From Stratiolaelaps scimitus (lineage: Eukaryota > Arthropoda > Arachnida > Mesostigmata > Laelapidae): 64,000 bases of DNA. The stretch is taken from assembly GCA_019614645.1 (NCBI GenBank), contig JABWDB010000003.1, forward strand, positions 23,397,001 through 23,461,000. Direction: 5' to 3'. The first letter of the stretch is position 1, and each line of letters begins with the position of its first letter. Made by a program: the position numbers and the translations under genes. The notes beneath the pieces are model-generated. The model saw nothing but the letters and a program-made list of their open reading frames with translations. It was not told the origin of the DNA and searched no databases. This document shows positions 50,528-63,599 of the stretch, piece by piece.

Positions 50528-50889
50528 ACCTGAAATTTCGTCTTGTCTCATATGATCCGCTGTATCGTTGCTTGTGTCGAATAAATTCGTATACATGTTC
50601 CGGATACCTTCATTATTTTTAAAAAAGAAGCCGTCACCATACGGATATATGAAGACACACATGACCGCGACCGCCCCATTCTAGAACTGTTGACGATGCA
50701 CCGCCCTCCCGGTACCGCTTAGCGCATTTTGTCAGTAAGGGCCGTAAGATGTGTACAAGCCCAGCCATGGGCACCACTCTGCCTCCTTGCTGTACCTGCG
50801 TCACGTGGTTCAGCTGACCCTTAGCAGCTTCCGTTTTCTCTCTTTCCCAGGCCTTGTTCCGGACACCTGAGGCATGAATATATTCTATT

Positions 50890-50935
50890 GTGCAGTTCCA
50901 TTAATAAACCAAAAAAAGTTTTACACCTACCTTAC
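50890..50935 (+). repeat. SINE-family 3' tail copy
   Basis: tgcagttccattaataaacc followed by aaaaaaagttttacacctac, a diverged version of the tail at 13,033-13,073. Confidence 0.5.
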
Positions 50936-51407
50936 CGCGTACTCACTGTCGTTATCCAATCAGCAGAGATATGCGTTCACGATGATCATTATTATTCAAA
51001 CATAATAACATGGAAAACTTGACATCATAGATATAATACATTTTGGTAAGTTATTATATAGTGCTACGCATGTAACACCAAACAGTTCGACAAGTTTTAA
51101 CCTTCTTTTTTCAGTCATGAGCATCTTTATGATTGCATCGATACAAAATGCTTCAGCTGTACGACATTAGCCATGCGTATTGGATCTGCATATAATTTTA
51201 AAGGGATTAGCGGATAGCATCACAAGAACGCTGATTGGGGTTCAGTATCGGATAACTGCCAGATAGACACAGAGAGAGAGAGAGAGATGTTTTTGGAGCT
51301 GTGTTACTTTATCTTATTTAAGTTCGATTCTACTTCCTCATGATATTTAGTCGAATTCTATCATCAATAAACAGGCAGGATTAACATTTCCCTTACAAAT
51401 ACGGATC

Positions 51408-51413
51408 TTTATT
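51408..51413 (-). terminator. Candidate poly(A) signal of DUF229 gene 2
   Basis: AATAAA on the minus strand about 1.07 kb after the stop codon. The distance is similar to that of the candidate signal for paralogue 1, but no closer evidence exists. Confidence 0.3.
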
Positions 51414-52483
51414 TACAATTTACATATATTCGATGTACAACTATATCACATTAAACGCTTTTGCATTTTTTAACATTATTTTCATCAAGCATATTGTGAA
51501 TTTTATTAAATTCTACAAAGGATAGGCTTTCCCCCATTATTCTATTATCATCATCAATACATATTTACATGGCACAGATAAAGGCATTTTAATTCATTTT
51601 ATAATTAGATAATGCTACGTGCTGTCGAAGGAAGACTGAAGTAATGTAGACCTCTATAGGATGAGGAATCTATGCTTTTTATGATTTTAATGGAATCTAT
51701 CGAACCACTGAGATCTGCAAAATATGAATTGCAGATTTGAACTGCTGGCATTCGAATTGCTAGGCCACAGATCTGATCATGTTTCATTTGCTTATAATAA
51801 CTTCCATGTAGAACTTGAGTCCTAGATCAATTATACTAAAGAGAATTCGCTCCTTGCCTAGGTCATAGTCAAGATACACCGGTTACATTAGATACCCTAT
51901 CGTACAATACAATTATCATATTGCACAGTACCCGATTTTCGTTATCTTCCGACGAAACCTCTGGCTAAGGAATTACAAAAAGCAATAATAACTATCACAA
52001 AGTTCGTACGTCAGCTGAGTGCGTTACATCATTATAGTGCCCACGCGACGGCTAAACCCGATAAATGCCAATACATTCATATTCGTTGACATTGCGATTA
52101 CATTTCCCTCAATGTAGACCTTTCTCTCTTTTGTGCTTGGTTGTCTTGACTGTCAAAACAGGCCTTATGAATACACGAGAGTTTTTAAGGCATATGTGTA
52201 TATAAATGCACATAAGCCTATTTACGACAGTAATCTTTGACGATTGCACATTCGATACGCAAAGTACAGTGGTCGCGGCGCACGAAAAAAAACACTTCCA
52301 ATTTATATATATATATAACTACATTATAATTTACCCCACTTGACCGGGATGAAACAGCGTCGACAACCAGATGTGCCGCACTCAAATGAGCTTTGCACCC
52401 AGCTTAGCCAGGTATTTCATTAAGATCTGACGATTATCCTTCATGGCGACCACAGGGGAGCGCTGTGTCGCCGTTGACCTCTG

Positions 52484-54400
52484 TCATTTGCAATAACAGA
52501 AACGCTCATAGGATGAGGGCATCACGCAACTCGCGTGGTCGCTGAACCAGTCTGTGCGATCGATGCCGGATAATAGTTTGAGACCGTTTTTCGATTTCGT
52601 TTCGAGGGCGATTGTCGCCTCGAATTTGCCCGACGGAACGGTGTCAATAGATACCCTGTAAATGTTCATGATTCGCGATCCCTCTGTCAGCGGCAATGCC
52701 TGACTTACCGTCCCAAGCTTCCACTGAACACACTTCGTTGCCGCGTTCCGCTTTAGCTCCTGGTTGATCTCGTCAACGATCGCTTGGCCCAACCGAAGAG
52801 ACAGGGTGGGATCTACGCGCTGATTTGCAACGCCGTAGCAGGAGCAATACTCGAAGTCGATTCCTGCGTTGGCACACGTCCGATTGAAAGGCACCACCTC
52901 GGAGAACAGACTGTACCCTCGCTCTGTCTGGGTGACTGGGTTGGCGCTAGATGCCGTCGCCAACTCGAGCATTGTTGCATGCATATCGTATGTTGTTACG
53001 AGACGGCGAGAATTGACGCGAAGCGTTTGAACGGCCTCGGGGCGTCTCTCAGCGAAACTTGGCGGAACCATCACAAAGCCGAACGGCAGCTGATCTTCGT
53101 ATCGGCCAAGGGGCGTGTTCCGCAAGTTGCCGAATCGAAAGCCGTGATCAGCAATGAAGAAGATTATCGTATTATTTAGGAAACCTTCTTTTTCCATGGT
53201 CGTGAAAAACTCAACGAAAGGCTCGTCAGCACGGCTTGCGCCAGTGAGGTCGTTGTGGGAAAGCTCGCTTAGCCAAGGGTACAGCCATAGGGGCTTACGG
53301 GAAGTTCGCAAGAGGTCCAACACGTAGTCGAAATAGGTTGATACTGCTGGTCGTGGCCCAATGCAAATCTTGTTCCCCAGCTTCAGCTTCACGTTGCTGC
53401 CGTCTATCATTTGCATTATGGGACGTGGCCAATAATCCACCGGTGGCTTTAGAAAGCCCTTCAGTTCAGGCCAGATGAATATTCCATAGGCCCACTGTTC
53501 TTCAAAGAACATAGTGGAGTAGCCCGCGTCCCGGAAGTCGTCCCAGATGTAGCGAGTCATATTGTCTAAATAGCTCTTCTTCACACTTTCGTACAGGCCA
53601 CGGGGCCGAAATCGATGTCCGCTCAGTAGGGGAATCTGATTAGGGCTAGAGTTTAGACCCACCTTGTTGTATCCCAGGAGCTCAATGACTGTGTCGGGTC
53701 GATCTTGTAGAAATTTGAGAGTTTTCGTTAGCGCTCGATGGAAGTTCAGCCTTGACACAGAGTCGTACCCGAGGACGATGACGTTATACGGCTTTTCGGG
53801 CGGGTCCGGCGCGTCGAAGATGCTGTCGCCTTTGGCTCTCGCCAACAGTAGCGGTTGAGCATAGAATTTCGTCTTAAACGAATATCGGAAACATTCTATC
53901 CAAAGGTACTCGGCGTCGACAAACTTGCCAAATTTCAACGTGGTCTCATTCAATAGCTGGAAACCGAAATCAGGCGCAGCCATGCGCTCGTCTCTAACCG
54001 CAATCTGATAAGTACATCGAAGGTTTCGTTTTTTAAGTCGATAGTAACGCCATAAGATGTTCTCGTCCAAATGCGGCACTGTGTAGACGCCTTTCACTTC
54101 AGGCCTGATAAAGAATGGTGGCGATTTGGGACACCGTACGACAGGCTGCGTGAGAAATCCGCCAAGGACCAGCGGATCATATGGGTCGAAATCAGGTATT
54201 CGACAGGTGGACGTCTTGATGAGGTCTCCCGGCGCATCGTAGAGTGACGATTGTTCATGGTCGGCTAAGTGAATTTGATTTCCAGAATAAACCGATGAGT
54301 AGGCCAGAACCATGAGAACGGTGAACCCCGCGAACAGCCAAAAGACGAAGCGCGTATTCCGCATGATACGGAACAATACGACATCTTGAGGTAAGATCAT
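52484..54400 (-). CDS. DUF229 family type II membrane protein (paralogue 2)
   Basis: 638 codons from ATG 54,400. The frame stays open 30 codons further upstream, but that part is intronic: cttacag at 54,463-54,469 is an acceptor and the ATG matches the paralogue's start (MILPQ versus MICPP). A signal-anchor helix lies at about 17-37. Family blocks are at the same positions as in the neighbour: PYNVIVLGYDSVSRLNF (D213), SELSHNDLTGASRAD, FFIADHGFRFG (D418, H419) and YDMHATM. Long stretches are nearly identical to paralogue 1 (for example KTLKFLQDRPDTVIELLGYN), while the N-terminal stem and C-terminal part differ more. Same strand, 3.4 kb apart, same 5' intron position: a tandem duplication. Substrate unknown. 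Confidence 0.9.
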   Translation of the reverse strand: MILPQDVVLFRIMRNTRFVFWLFAGFTVLMVLAYSSVYSGNQIHLADHEQSSLYDAPGDLIKTSTCRIPDFDPYDPLVLGGFLTQPVVRCPKSPPFFIRPEVKGVYTVPHLDENILWRYYRLKKRNLRCTYQIAVRDERMAAPDFGFQLLNETTLKFGKFVDAEYLWIECFRYSFKTKFYAQPLLLARAKGDSIFDAPDPPEKPYNVIVLGYDSVSRLNFHRALTKTLKFLQDRPDTVIELLGYNKVGLNSSPNQIPLLSGHRFRPRGLYESVKKSYLDNMTRYIWDDFRDAGYSTMFFEEQWAYGIFIWPELKGFLKPPVDYWPRPIMQMIDGSNVKLKLGNKICIGPRPAVSTYFDYVLDLLRTSRKPLWLYPWLSELSHNDLTGASRADEPFVEFFTTMEKEGFLNNTIIFFIADHGFRFGNLRNTPLGRYEDQLPFGFVMVPPSFAERRPEAVQTLRVNSRRLVTTYDMHATMLELATASSANPVTQTERGYSLFSEVVPFNRTCANAGIDFEYCSCYGVANQRVDPTLSLRLGQAIVDEINQELKRNAATKCVQWKLGTVSQALPLTEGSRIMNIYRVSIDTVPSGKFEATIALETKSKNGLKLLSGIDRTDWFSDHASCVMPSSYERFCYCK

Positions 54401-54861
54401 GATGGCATCTAGAGGTGGAGGTCTCGTTGTACAGTCGACATATTGGATCGAACCCGCATTCTGTAAGAACAAATAGAAAAGAAGAACCATTAAAGGTTGA
54501 TATTATACCTGCTAACGACTATGTTTTTACTGAAGGACGGCATTATGTCATTGACAATGTTGAGAACATTTCCCATGTTTCATATGTATGTATATATATG
54601 TGTGTGTGTAAACATGACTGAGGTGTTGTGTGTTCATCCTCGGCCAATCGACGCTATTTATTCAGCCAGCATGTACGTTGTTGTTCGTGCAAACAACTGT
54701 TTCTATTCAAGCGACACAACAGACTGTCCCCAACGAATTTAATTACGCTATGTTCTTACAACGAAACCGTTTGAATCGATGCGAATTCTCAGGATTCCGA
54801 TTACCGTTGACTATTTGAACAATTTATGCATATATGCACTCGACCTCTATATCAAATGCTA

Positions 54862-54881
54862 GTTGTTGTTGTTGTTGTTGT
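54862..54881. repeat. (TTG)n microsatellite
   Basis: Six or seven TTG/GTT units. Confidence 0.9.
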
Positions 54882-57800
54882 AAGCGACGTTATCTTGCAA
54901 AGTCGATGTCCACCTTGCCAGTCTGTATGGGTAGCTTGCCATCAAAATTGCCACAGCTGTACTGTCGTGCCTAAGTCGTGTCTAGAAAGCATACGCATCA
55001 ATGGGTGATCTGAATTGTTACAATATGAATGCTGTAAACAGTGTGAAGCGAGTCTCGATGCTCAGTCCAAACAAAAACTTTACATGCATGGTTTGAGGCA
55101 ATTTTCTGAAAGCCCGAAGGGTGCACGCTACGTAGGGATCGTACTTTGTCTAAACTCTCTGTCCGTGATACCAACTGGAAAGTTCACGTCACATCATGCA
55201 ATAATGAGCATCGTTTTTCGTCAAGCCCACTAAGCGTTGTTGGGGTTAAAAAAAATCTAATCTAAGACACCAGACATCCAGAGCGTGGTCCTCACTAGTA
55301 ATCCAATACAGCCTACAGCAGTTTAACGCTGTAGCCTGACAGCATGGTATTATGGTGTTCGTAGCATGTTATAATTAACTTTAGCACTTCTTATCTATGT
55401 ATGTATGTATCTATGTATTGCTCTCCGTAGATGTCCGATCATTAAATAGAATAAATCAGACGGTTATGTATGATACCACCAAATCAATGTTATGTTACAC
55501 TAGGCCATCATCTCCTAGATCATTGGTAAAATTAAAGGGACTACCAGTGATTATGACCTGATTGTTTTTTCATCCTGGCTCCTGTGGCGAACAAGCGGTT
55601 GACTGGTTTTCAACAGCTTTTCCCCGAGCCTTCATATTATAATACAATTAATAATAAAGCAATTCTTAGTACATAGGATAACTCTACGGGACGACGTAGC
55701 ACCTTCATTGAATCTTATGAGTCAACGTCCTCAATGGTGAACATATATAGGATCCAGTCGAAATGAATGAGAAATAATCCGTGTTAGCGCGCCACACACA
55801 GACACACACACACTCATATACAGACACATTGGTGTACCGCACTGTATTCTTTCTCGAGTCCACTTGCAGCCTAGCACATTTCGTTGGCACACGTGGATCA
55901 CACTTCAAGGAAAACAATTTTCAAATTCCCCTCTACGCACCGTTGAACAATCTTCGCATCAACTGTCCGGTTCTGTCATCCTGTTGTGTTCGACATCACA
56001 GAGCGCGGTCGGCCCTTGCTGTTCTCGTTTACTTCAGCTATCCTCATCTTATCCACTGCTGGGTACAGCTCAACTCGAATTACAGTCGAGTGTTGATAAT
56101 TCGGTCCCTGGCATTCTCACTGCTGCTAGCACGGCCAGCGCTGCTTTGAGGCCAGGCTTGCTGCCTTCGCGCCGTCGCACTCTCGGCGCTGGCGTCCCAT
56201 GCTCTGCGCGAGATACCTGCCTCACTTGAGCAAGTCAGGGATAATCCAGTGCGCGTCTCTGCCACTTACGTGGACTGCTCTCCCAGCTCAGCAGCGACGG
56301 TAGTAGCGACTCTCAGCGGGTCAGTGCGTAGGCGCCACCATTCGTTCGACTACCGGGATCTACGGCCCGGCCGGATCAGTCCATCCCAGTCTGGCCAAGC
56401 ATTCGGCAACCTTGAGCGTCACGCAGGCTGAACACCAACGCAAGTAGCCCATCCGCCTACGTCGGAATCGCTTTGGGGCAACAACCCACTGTGACGCGCC
56501 ACTAACGCTAAGCAACATAGCAATCACATTAGCTAGTCCGGCTGCCTCTCTCTCTCCCTCTCGCTCTCTGCATAGAGAGGCTAGGCAATGTAAGTCTGCA
56601 CGTATACCGCATGACCTGACGTGGCTAACCTGACACGCTGTATGGTCATTCCGACGCGCATAGGATACGATACGAGTTCCCTCTTAGCGTCGTATCGTAT
56701 AGGCGACGCCAACGTCACTGCTGTACGTTCGTTTACCAGATGACGCATAACATCTAGGTTCAGTTCCATAAGCACGAGCTCACGACGTTGTGGTTTTAGC
56801 AGGGGCGTATATGTGTGCTTCTGTGTGTTCTATCAGTTATGCACTATACCACCTAGCAGCCACTGGCACGAAGAGTCCAATGGAGTGAATCCTTTTCGGG
56901 TAAATGATGCGGTAATCAACGGTTGGTAGTCCGACGCACTCGGCTGATAAATTCCTATATATTTACACAATGACTATAGTTTATACTATTACTACTGCGG
57001 CTACTACACAATGACTGTCACGGCTGCCGAGCGTAGCTTGAACGATCACTACTCCTGAGTGAATTCCAGCATTTGTCGGACGGCTCAGAACGTGATGATG
57101 GACTCGATTCAACGGGAGCATAGTTGAAATCGCGGGTGTCTGGCTTCCTGCTGGCCAGCCAGCCAGCCAGCCCGGCTAATTTTGCTAGATCAAACATTAG
57201 CCAATCATGGAAATTGGCCTGCGATACTGCGATCTGCGCTTCGTACGCTACTGTACGATACTGTAAGCATAACAGTTGGCGCTGTTTTGACTTGCTCTGG
57301 CAGGCCTATTTGGCTAATGCTGTTTTATATTCTGTTTAACTGGTTTTATAATTGTTCGTTCCTCATTATCCATCTGATTGCCGTGTAGAATAAGAGTTAG
57401 CTTGCAGGCTGGATGCTGCTGGTCAAAGGTGGTTGTTAAGGCGGAGCAGCACATTGCAACAATGAATGCACATATGGCACATAACGCGCGGTAGTATATT
57501 ACGACACAACTGAGCTAAAATCACCGAAAATTGATATTGTTCGTCTGTCTCACGCCATCTCAGACGGTATCATTCAGTTTACCTATCCGAGACTGTGCGC
57601 CATCCGCCAGGGTCAAGGAGGCGGCGTTGCATGCATCTCTTCTTAGTCGACTATAGCAGTCGTCTACAAAGATGGATCGTCTTTGATCGAGAGAACAGCG
57701 ATGTTGGTCATGTATTCATACGAGTCCATCCTGTTGCCTTGTGCAGGTACGCTTCGGAGATTGACCAGCCGCCAACGTCGTCTTAAAAAAAAACACCATC

Positions 57801-57947
57801 GAAAGCAACGACGAGACTTGGCAGATCACAGTTCGCGGAGGGAGGATGTATCATGCAGCAAACAGCAAATTAATAGCGACCGCAAATCGTCGTGATCTTC
57901 GCTATTCTGCGGGCTTCGGTTAACACACATGAAGCAAGGTGGCAAAA

Positions 57948-57982
57948 CAGCAGCAGCAGCAACAACAACAACAACAACAACA
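57948..57982. repeat. (CAG)n(CAA)n microsatellite
   Basis: Four to five CAG/AGC units run into about seven CAA units. The stretch is not in a supported reading frame. Confidence 0.92.
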
Positions 57983-58678
57983 GGTTGACTTCACTGACGG
58001 GAGTCAATTGAGTGCAATTAGCGTTGGTATCGCGTCGTTGTTAGACAATACTCAATTAGAATACGATGTTATTAGACAATACATAAATATTTCGGGCAGT
58101 GATTAGCATCATGTCAATTAAAGATCGTTATTGACGATAATTACCGTGTAGCAGATAGAAGACACAGATGTAATCATTGACAGATCAGCAAGACTACTCT
58201 GACATTGACTGAGCACATGTCAACTTGGATACGTCAAAGGTAGAACGAATTCCTACAGTGACGGAAGTTCTACGGATTTCGTAGGCGTAAAATTAGGTAG
58301 TCCCAATACCTAGGTCGTAGTGTAGTCGCGTAAACCCCACAATGTCTATCCATCAGTGGAGTCATCACGCACATAGTTCGTACCAATAGTATATATATGT
58401 ATATGTAACAATGAGGACACGGCGACACCTCGGCTCTCACCTCATCTGTATTTTACGTGTGTGTTATTTAACCCTTAATGAGTTCTCAGTATCTCATTTA
58501 TTTTCACAGCATCGACGGCTATGCGTTTAGGCAACGAAAGGAGCCTGATTATACATGAAACAAGCCGTGATATGGATGAAGTCACTTGTGAGCTAAGCGG
58601 GAAGACCAAGGTCGAAATTAACATGAGAAGGTTCACCCTTGTGGATAAACTGATTTTCCAATCACGAATGCAGTGTAA

Positions 58679-58700
58679 CAATAATAATAATAATAATAAT
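58679..58700. repeat. (ATA)n microsatellite
   Basis: About seven ATA units. Confidence 0.9.
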
Positions 58701-59869
58701 AAAAACAATATCAAAACATTTGTTATTAAAAATTTGGTTGAAAAATTTAATTTGAGTTCCTGTATTGCCCTGACATTTCAGTGGATACCACAGATACGAT
58801 TGTACTGATCCCGAATCATGGCATGCACTTGTGGGCCGGTCTTTATAGGCCTCCTGATTCAAGTTAGAACCAACCTAACGCTCAAAAGTCTCCGCGTGCC
58901 TAAATATTTTGGTCTTCAAGGAGGATGCTTTAGAATGGCATTGTTATACTGAATTTCCTTGAGTGCACATTCGAAACTTTTTTTTTGAAGGCGCTCACTT
59001 TGGAGCGTCTTTCCTTTTCGTGGATGTTCGCGTAGTAATATCCATCAACATTGTATGATACTCTTCATGTTGACCGACCAGCGTAGTAAGGTGAGGCCGC
59101 ATCGATTCTAGAAGATATTACTTCTATATTATGAGGCCAACAAATTGATACAGAGAATCACGTCAATTCTCTGTATTGACTTGCTAACGTATAGGGGACC
59201 CCGGTCTACATGGAGCTGTCTGGCCTAAAGGAACTCATCGAATATATAGATAGAACAGAATGCAAAGTTAACAATCACTCACCTCGTAAAAAACGCGACG
59301 GTATGCCCTCGCTTTTGTCATCAGGTCAGATAACACTCTAGAAAGCGTCTTGAATTTTACTGTGGTAGGTGATAGGCATTTTTTATATTCATTTCAAAAT
59401 TATGCATCCGTGATTGAACATCTGCGCTGGGAGCATATATAGAAGGAGACCTATCGAATGAGGGTCAGTTCGTAAAGGCCAACCTAAGTGTCATCATCGA
59501 CCAGTTCTTTCAGATCAGGCTTCCCGTTGAGACTGAGAGTAGTTGTAAAGGAAAAATGCTCCGTTCATCGGGTTTTGTAAAGTCAGGAGCGAATTATCAT
59601 CGGGCAGACTTGGTACACCATCGAGTATGCCGAAGCACCATAACAACGAATTTTGGTACTGGATGATATTGTAAAAGTAGGTTTTAGTAAAAGTAAGTCT
59701 TCTCAAAATCGGGTCACATTAATGATTAAATCGTATTCTCAACGCCGCGCGTAAACGCGACCCGTGCTCACGACAGTAGCTCTACGGATACTGAATATCG
59801 TGACTGAGGCACAGTCCGATCGAGTTTGTGGCTAATAATAGCCCCATCCATCCACACAAATACACACAC

Positions 59870-59875
<6 letters not shown>

Positions 59876-59900
<25 letters not shown>
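59876..59900. repeat. (TA)n microsatellite
   Basis: About twelve TA units following an ACACATA stretch. Confidence 0.92.
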
Positions 59901-59903
<3 letters not shown>

Positions 59904-62050
59904 GTTGGACGGTAAGCTTATTTTTAACCACACATCATTGATATGTGCGGCATTATTCATTAGTTCCGAGAACGATGACGTATACAGGCCAAGTAATAAT
60001 AAACATCTGCTATTCTTATTGAAAAATTGCAGTTGAATATGCAATTCGAGTTTGTCTGCATAGCGATCTTTTCTGTGGTAAGATGACTCAATTCGGGACG
60101 CTTGAACGCCGCCTGTTTTTTTATATAGCGTTGACGGAGGCTGCCTTGTTTAACTTGCGGTTGATTGTGCACTAACTAGATCCGAGAGTAAAGTGGTAAT
60201 CGCCGAACAGTAACCGGAGAAAGAAAAGCGAGACCTTAGCGCAGATGTCGATGTTGTTGTATTACGATAGACGGATCTGAAAACTCGGTGCCAGATAGTA
60301 TATGAAAACAATTCGTCCGGTCTGATGTGGTTTTAGCCAATCGGACATCGCGCCGATTGTCAGTGTTAAACGGCCATGCTGTTTGTGTCGGACGTTACCG
60401 TAACTGATGAAGCTCAATGGATGTATGATGTTCGAGTTCAGCTGTTTCTGCGGGCTTGAAGATCATGTTTATTTTAACAGCTAAGTAACTCTCAGCACAT
60501 GAGTTGTGACAGCAGTCATCGGTATACCGTTAATGAAAGCTATTTCTCTTCTTATTATCATTCTTACAGAAGGAATCGATTTCAGAATTTGAATCCTCAC
60601 ACATGGGTTTTCATAGGCAATTATTATTTTGCCATTCCAGACGAGCTAGAGAACCCTGTCCGAGACAAATGCATATCACTTCAATTCGCTTCCGTTCTCA
60701 TTACTATTATTGTTTTTATTATTATTATTATTCCATTATTCCCTCGGGTCAGAATAGTCGAAAAGTAAAACGAATTCCATCAGACGTGCGCTTGATCATA
60801 AATTCGCGTTTACTATTCACTTAGCATTTTTGAAAGGCTATTCAACTAGAAGAATCTAGACATTGACAAGTCGCGACGAAAATAGCGCGATTACGATTTG
60901 CATCACAATAGGAAAATGGTGGCAAAAATACTCCGCGAGGTATAGAGTACTAGACGCAGTTGCTTTTTTGCTTTGTTTCTTTTTTATGGACATTTTTGTC
61001 CCGGCGAACGAGTCGGCAACTTAAGAAACGCTACGCGAATACGACACGGCACTCCGGCGAAGTGCGCCCCTTGCTCTTGACCTTCTCAGCCGAACGTTCA
61101 CAGCTTCCGCAAGCGCGCTGGCGTAAACAATGCGAATGGACGGACGCTCCCTGCTTACGGAAAAGTGTGCGACGCCGCAGACAGGGAAAAAACACACCGA
61201 GGCGGATCAGCGCCGTAGCCTACAGATTTTAATTCCTTTGAACAGAAAACGCTGACAGCTTAGGCTGGTTTAAGCACGCCATGAATTACGCGATATGTCG
61301 ATCATTCGTTGCAGTGCTCAGTGAACAAAGCCATATATGAGCCACAATGCTCTGCTTGCAGCGAAGCCGTTCAGCGAAGTCGGGGCGATTTCCTGTGCCC
61401 CATGGAGAAATGAACCCGGACAGACTTAGGGCTGGCCGTTGCGCCGAAGCATGTGACACGTTTCGTATGTGAAACAAAATAAAATGATATGGCTTCTTCG
61501 TGCTCTAGGCAACGTTTTAACAGGATTTTACCTCGCTAAGGAGGTAGAGCAGGCTCCGCACGCTCGTTTATATCGAAATATCACGGGAAAATAATTAGGA
61601 AAAATTCTATTTTTTCTTGAAACTATTCGTGTAATCCTTCGCATCCATCTGCATATAGTGAGATCCTGAAATGAATGACCTACGATGTTCGCGTCGATCA
61701 GGAAAACTATAAGCGGATTTATGTCGATTTCATAGATTTTTAGATAGCTCTCGTCCATCAATGAGCCTACAGTTTCAACGCCAGGCAAATCATAACAGTA
61801 TCTTCAATGTCCTTTAAAACAAATGGTAAAATCAACTTTGGCTCCTTTCAATATGGTGGTGAAATCCACAACTAGACAAACCGAAACCTACCCAATATTG
61901 GAATTGTCCAAGAGAGACCAACGGTAGCGCGTAGGATCTTTCCTTCCGCAACGCCTGTCCCTGCAGAGAGGCAATGCGATCGCCTTCCTCGGGACAATGT
62001 CGGCCTCGGCCCAGATCCCAAACTAATCCCTACTTATCGTATGTTTTGTT

Positions 62051-62052
<2 letters not shown>

Positions 62053-62092
<40 letters not shown>

Positions 62093-62099
62093 TTCCCTA
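62053..62099. repeat. (TA)n microsatellite
   Basis: About 23 TA units, equal in length to the run at 1,418-1,464. Confidence 0.95.
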
Positions 62100-62718
62100 T
62101 TTGGCTTAATGCGCGTCATGCTAACATATTATTAATTCGTTTCATTCGTGCAATTGCTTTTCTGATTAATAGTCCGCTTCTACGATTATTCATGCTTATG
62201 TCGAACATTGTTACGATTATTAGATATTATAGTATTTACTTATACATATCAAGGTCCCTTATTGTATGTAAAATGTCAAGAATCACAATAGCCTGTGAAT
62301 ATTCCAGCTAACAGCAGATTTTCTCAAACATGTTTTCTTGTCAGATAAGACCTCCACACCTCACTGCAGCACGTAAACTTAGGAGGCACAAGACTCTTGT
62401 ATAATTTAGAAAGTTCTAGAAGTTTTACAGTACAACATCTGCCCATGATGCAGAGTGCACAATTTCACACCTATGGCAACCAAAAATATTTATGTTTCAC
62501 CTCAATATGAAGGTCTCGACAGGTATACCATGATCATATCATGCGGTGGCCACGCTCATGCACAATGCTAACAGTGGCCCGGTCCCCAACGAATCCCCCC
62601 CCAAATAATTCCTAATTATTGTATGTTTAAATAATATAGTATAGAATAAAAAGAAAGTCAACGGTTATATATCAAGGACACCAAGCATTCTGCAGGCAAT
62701 ACATAACGATTATATGTG

Positions 62719-62735
62719 TCTCTCTCTCTCTCTCT
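62719..62735. repeat. (TC)n microsatellite
   Basis: Eight CT units in AT-rich spacer. Confidence 0.9.
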
Positions 62736-63576
62736 GTCGGAAATGATATTTCTGTTGTGTGATGATGCTGATCGGATGTTTTATGACGCGAAGCCATCGT
62801 TTCTGCATAGATAGTCTGATGCGGGTGGAACACAATGGACTTGACTTGCGGCTTCTGCTTAATCGGTTATTCGCTAATGTCCGGTGAGTGGCTGAGAAAC
62901 AAAGTCGAATAGACCGACAACGTTGTTCTCGTCGGATCAGTCGACATTCGCCATTCACTGACAGATTTATAGCTAGCTGCACAAATATCACTAGTGAACG
63001 ATTTCTTGATTTGGCCATTCTGCTAACAGGTTCTATGCGTGACTGCTTTACAATAAAGACCACTTATTAAATGGTAATGATAACAATACGAATTATAATA
63101 ATTGTCCCTACTATTACCGATCAGCTGCCACACTAAGTGAGTGTGCGCGCAGATACGTAGGCCTTGTACATGCTTGTTCTTTTACGGAATATAATTTCAT
63201 GTTAGTTCCTTAGCTTGCTGCTCGTTTATGTCTCGTGCTTTCTGTAGGAGTCATCATAGCATCGTGTCGCTGCAAATCAAAGCGATTAAAGCCATCAAAA
63301 GTCGTGTGTTGTGTACTGGATACCGCCAACCGAACGCCGAACGCATTTTACAGGCCATAGCAGTAACAACAGCCTTCTTCTCCGCTGTTCCTGGTTTGCT
63401 CTGGCGTGTTTCAGTTGCCCTACTGTGTAGACCATGCGGTTCTATGCAGACCCATACAACAATATCAGAAACGAAGATCTTTACTACCTCTCCATACCAT
63501 AAAGCAGAAACTAGCAGGAAATAATCTTCGATGTACACGAACGGTGGTAAAATGATGTCATTCCTCGTCCATATGC

Positions 63577-63599
63577 ATATATATATATATATATATATT
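63577..63599. repeat. (TA)n microsatellite
   Basis: Eleven TA units. Confidence 0.9.

Larger units (their letters stand above)
49108..52483. other. Spacer between the two DUF229 genes
   Basis: Holds the promoter and 5' UTR exon of the first DUF229 gene, an unexplained 190-codon plus-strand open frame lacking an early ATG (49,375-49,947), a coding-like minus-strand frame (50,149-50,527), a SINE-tail copy, a GA run (51,270-51,287) and AT-rich 3' UTR sequence of the second gene. No confirmed gene. Confidence 0.45.

Noticed and set aside
51700..51790. tRNA-like segment on the minus strand (GGCCTAGCAATTCGAATGCC then AGTTCAAATC)
   Set aside because: A and B boxes are too close together for a normal cloverleaf and no acceptor stem is found; at most a decayed SINE.
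52784..53179. 131-codon plus-strand frame inside DUF229 gene 2
   Set aside because: Antisense of a strongly supported coding region, with no similarity to any protein.
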